Program-made: the position numbers and the translations under genes
Assembly: GCA_041277045.1 (NCBI GenBank)
Contig: JBGFSY010000001.1
Location: 558,001-622,000, forward strand
DNA: 64,000 bases
Direction of reading: 5' to 3'
Source: Reddybacter sp041277045
GTDB lineage: Bacteria > Pseudomonadota > Gammaproteobacteria > Pseudomonadales > Porticoccaceae
The notes under the pieces: generated by a model
What the model saw: the letters and a program-made list of their open reading frames with translations, nothing else
Database searches by the model: none
Told to the model about the DNA's origin: nothing
In this document: positions 63,025-64,000 of the stretch, piece after piece
Position numbering within the stretch: position 1 is the stretch's first letter
How the letters are laid out: each line of letters opens with the position of its first letter

Positions 63025-64000
63025 TTAGCTGACAACGAGGCTGTAAGTCTCCGTCAAGTCCTCATCACAACGAATTTTTACCCCACCCAGAGGGGATTAA
63101 TCAATTATTTCGCAGCCAATAGCCTCTTGCTCGGCTTGCACAACACCCCTTAATTGATGCGTTTTCAGGCGAGTAAAATGTCGACGTTCGTCAGTATGAC
63201 AAATATGCAAGGTATTAATAAAATTAAGCGGCTGATAACTTTCCACTTAATCCATACGCTGAATAACCGATTCGCGGATCGAAATATTCATGGGTGGATT
63301 ACTCAACTCAACCTTACCTTGGCGATCACCCTGGCTAACGCCCAGCTTTTCCAGACCACGGTATACCCAGCTATAAGAGTCATGCAGATCATCGGCATGC
63401 CCCCCCCCGATAACAGAGATAGTCATTCGAAAAAGCCAGACTCAGTGTACTGGCTTTATGTACCACCCAGCTCAAGGCCACATTGGATAAGTTGGCCCGC
63501 TCATAACCACCTCCCCACATCGGAATGCACACCCGCAAACCAGGCCTGCTCAAGCGTTTGGTCACTGTTAATTTCGCCTGTCCACAAGGCTGGCTGGAAA
63601 ACGCCACGTTTCTCATCGATCGCCAGGGCGTGATAAGCATTTTTAATGCCCGGGCTGAGATGGGTATGGAAAAAACTCACCAAGGGTTTGGTGAAGCACC
63701 CTAAAAGCGGTGTCCGCGCACCTAGGGCACCCACTGTATCCCACACGGCCATCAGTTTTATTTAAGGCTTTATATTTTGTACGTAGAGCCGGCCAGCGCG
63801 TTTTTGCGGCGGCGTACGATAGTATTTATAAGTCGCCGCCAAGCTGTGTAGTTCAACTTTGCCAAATAAACCAATACCGTGCAACATGCCACCCAGTGCT
63901 CTTGCCGTGTAGGCACCTCGGCTAAAACCAAAACAGTAGATTTCATCGTTGGGCTGATAGTTATGGGCGATAAGACGACAGATATCTAAAATGTTTTGCT
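63025..64000 (-). pseudogene. Decayed DUF2235 alpha/beta-hydrolase gene, cut by the window edge
   Basis: Read on the minus strand from the right edge, DUF2235 landmarks appear in order: the nucleophile motif CFGFSRGAYTARALGGML, then MAVWDTVGALG, AYHALAIDEKRGVFQPALW, QAWFAGVHSDVGG, YERANLSNVALSWVV, DLHDSYSWVYRGLEKLG and ISIRESVIQRM, to TAA 63025-63027. Lesions: a TAA before MAVWD (around 63755), an extra G in GVHSDVGGGY near 63505, a frame change at the G-run near 63410, and stops further on. DUF2235 proteins include Tle1-type type VI secretion phospholipases; whether this one was an effector is not known. The start of the gene lies beyond the window. Confidence 0.88.

Overview
The window is a gammaproteobacterial chromosome segment. 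The conserved blocks fit this: nudF-yqiB-cpdA-yqiA-parE-parC divergent from tolC, an LPS inner-core cluster joined to glnE and ilvE as in Pseudomonas relatives, argA and argE side by side, and radA beside DnaT-like and lambda-P-like replication genes. A fatty-acyl/steroid-type beta-oxidation operon, a cis/trans fatty acid isomerase and two FNR/Anr-type sites suggest a marine, facultative or microaerobic heterotroph near Spongiibacteraceae/Cellvibrionaceae. That placement is inference only. No tRNA, rRNA, CRISPR array, insertion sequence or integrase was recognised.

Layout. 1-2.8 kb: radA (cut at the left edge), a protein with three tandem DnaT domains, and an overlapping helicase-loader-like gene. 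2.8-10.9 kb: an accessory stretch with a dead SDR gene, a PAS-GAF-PAS-PAS-GGDEF-EAL protein behind a perfect FNR-type site, a dead chemoreceptor and a dead MscS fragment. 10.9-16.2 kb: minus-strand operon with two acyl-CoA dehydrogenases, a MaoC hydratase, an SDR and a thiolase. 16.3-29.2 kb: cti, a small phage-like gene, the parC-to-nudF operon, tolC and waaA. 29.3-32.3 kb: FAD oxidoreductase, aldo/keto reductase, and a soluble CZB chemoreceptor. 32.4-47.1 kb: LPS core assembly (hldE, waaC, waaF, waaG, waaP, two further kinase-fold proteins, a GT2, a GT-C-like membrane protein and a 2OG-Fe oxygenase) followed by ilvE and glnE. 47.3-50.1 kb: argE and argA. 50.1-51.1 kb: dead HDOD gene. 51.2-54.5 kb: a TVP38/DedA-flavin disulfide reductase fusion and arsM.

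54.5-62.7 kb is the most interesting block: five closely packed co-directional genes behind a near-perfect FNR-type site. They encode a soluble chemoreceptor with a C-terminal hemerythrin domain, an NMT1/THI5-like lipoprotein, a membrane hybrid histidine kinase, a hemerythrin-REC-EAL protein and a two-CBS protein. Read together, an oxygen- or redox-responsive set would link a periplasmic ligand sensor to c-di-GMP hydrolysis and chemotaxis output. The window ends in a decayed DUF2235 hydrolase gene.

A second theme is gene decay. Five genes (SDR, MCP, mscS, HDOD, DUF2235) carry frameshifts or stops, while the housekeeping and LPS blocks are intact.
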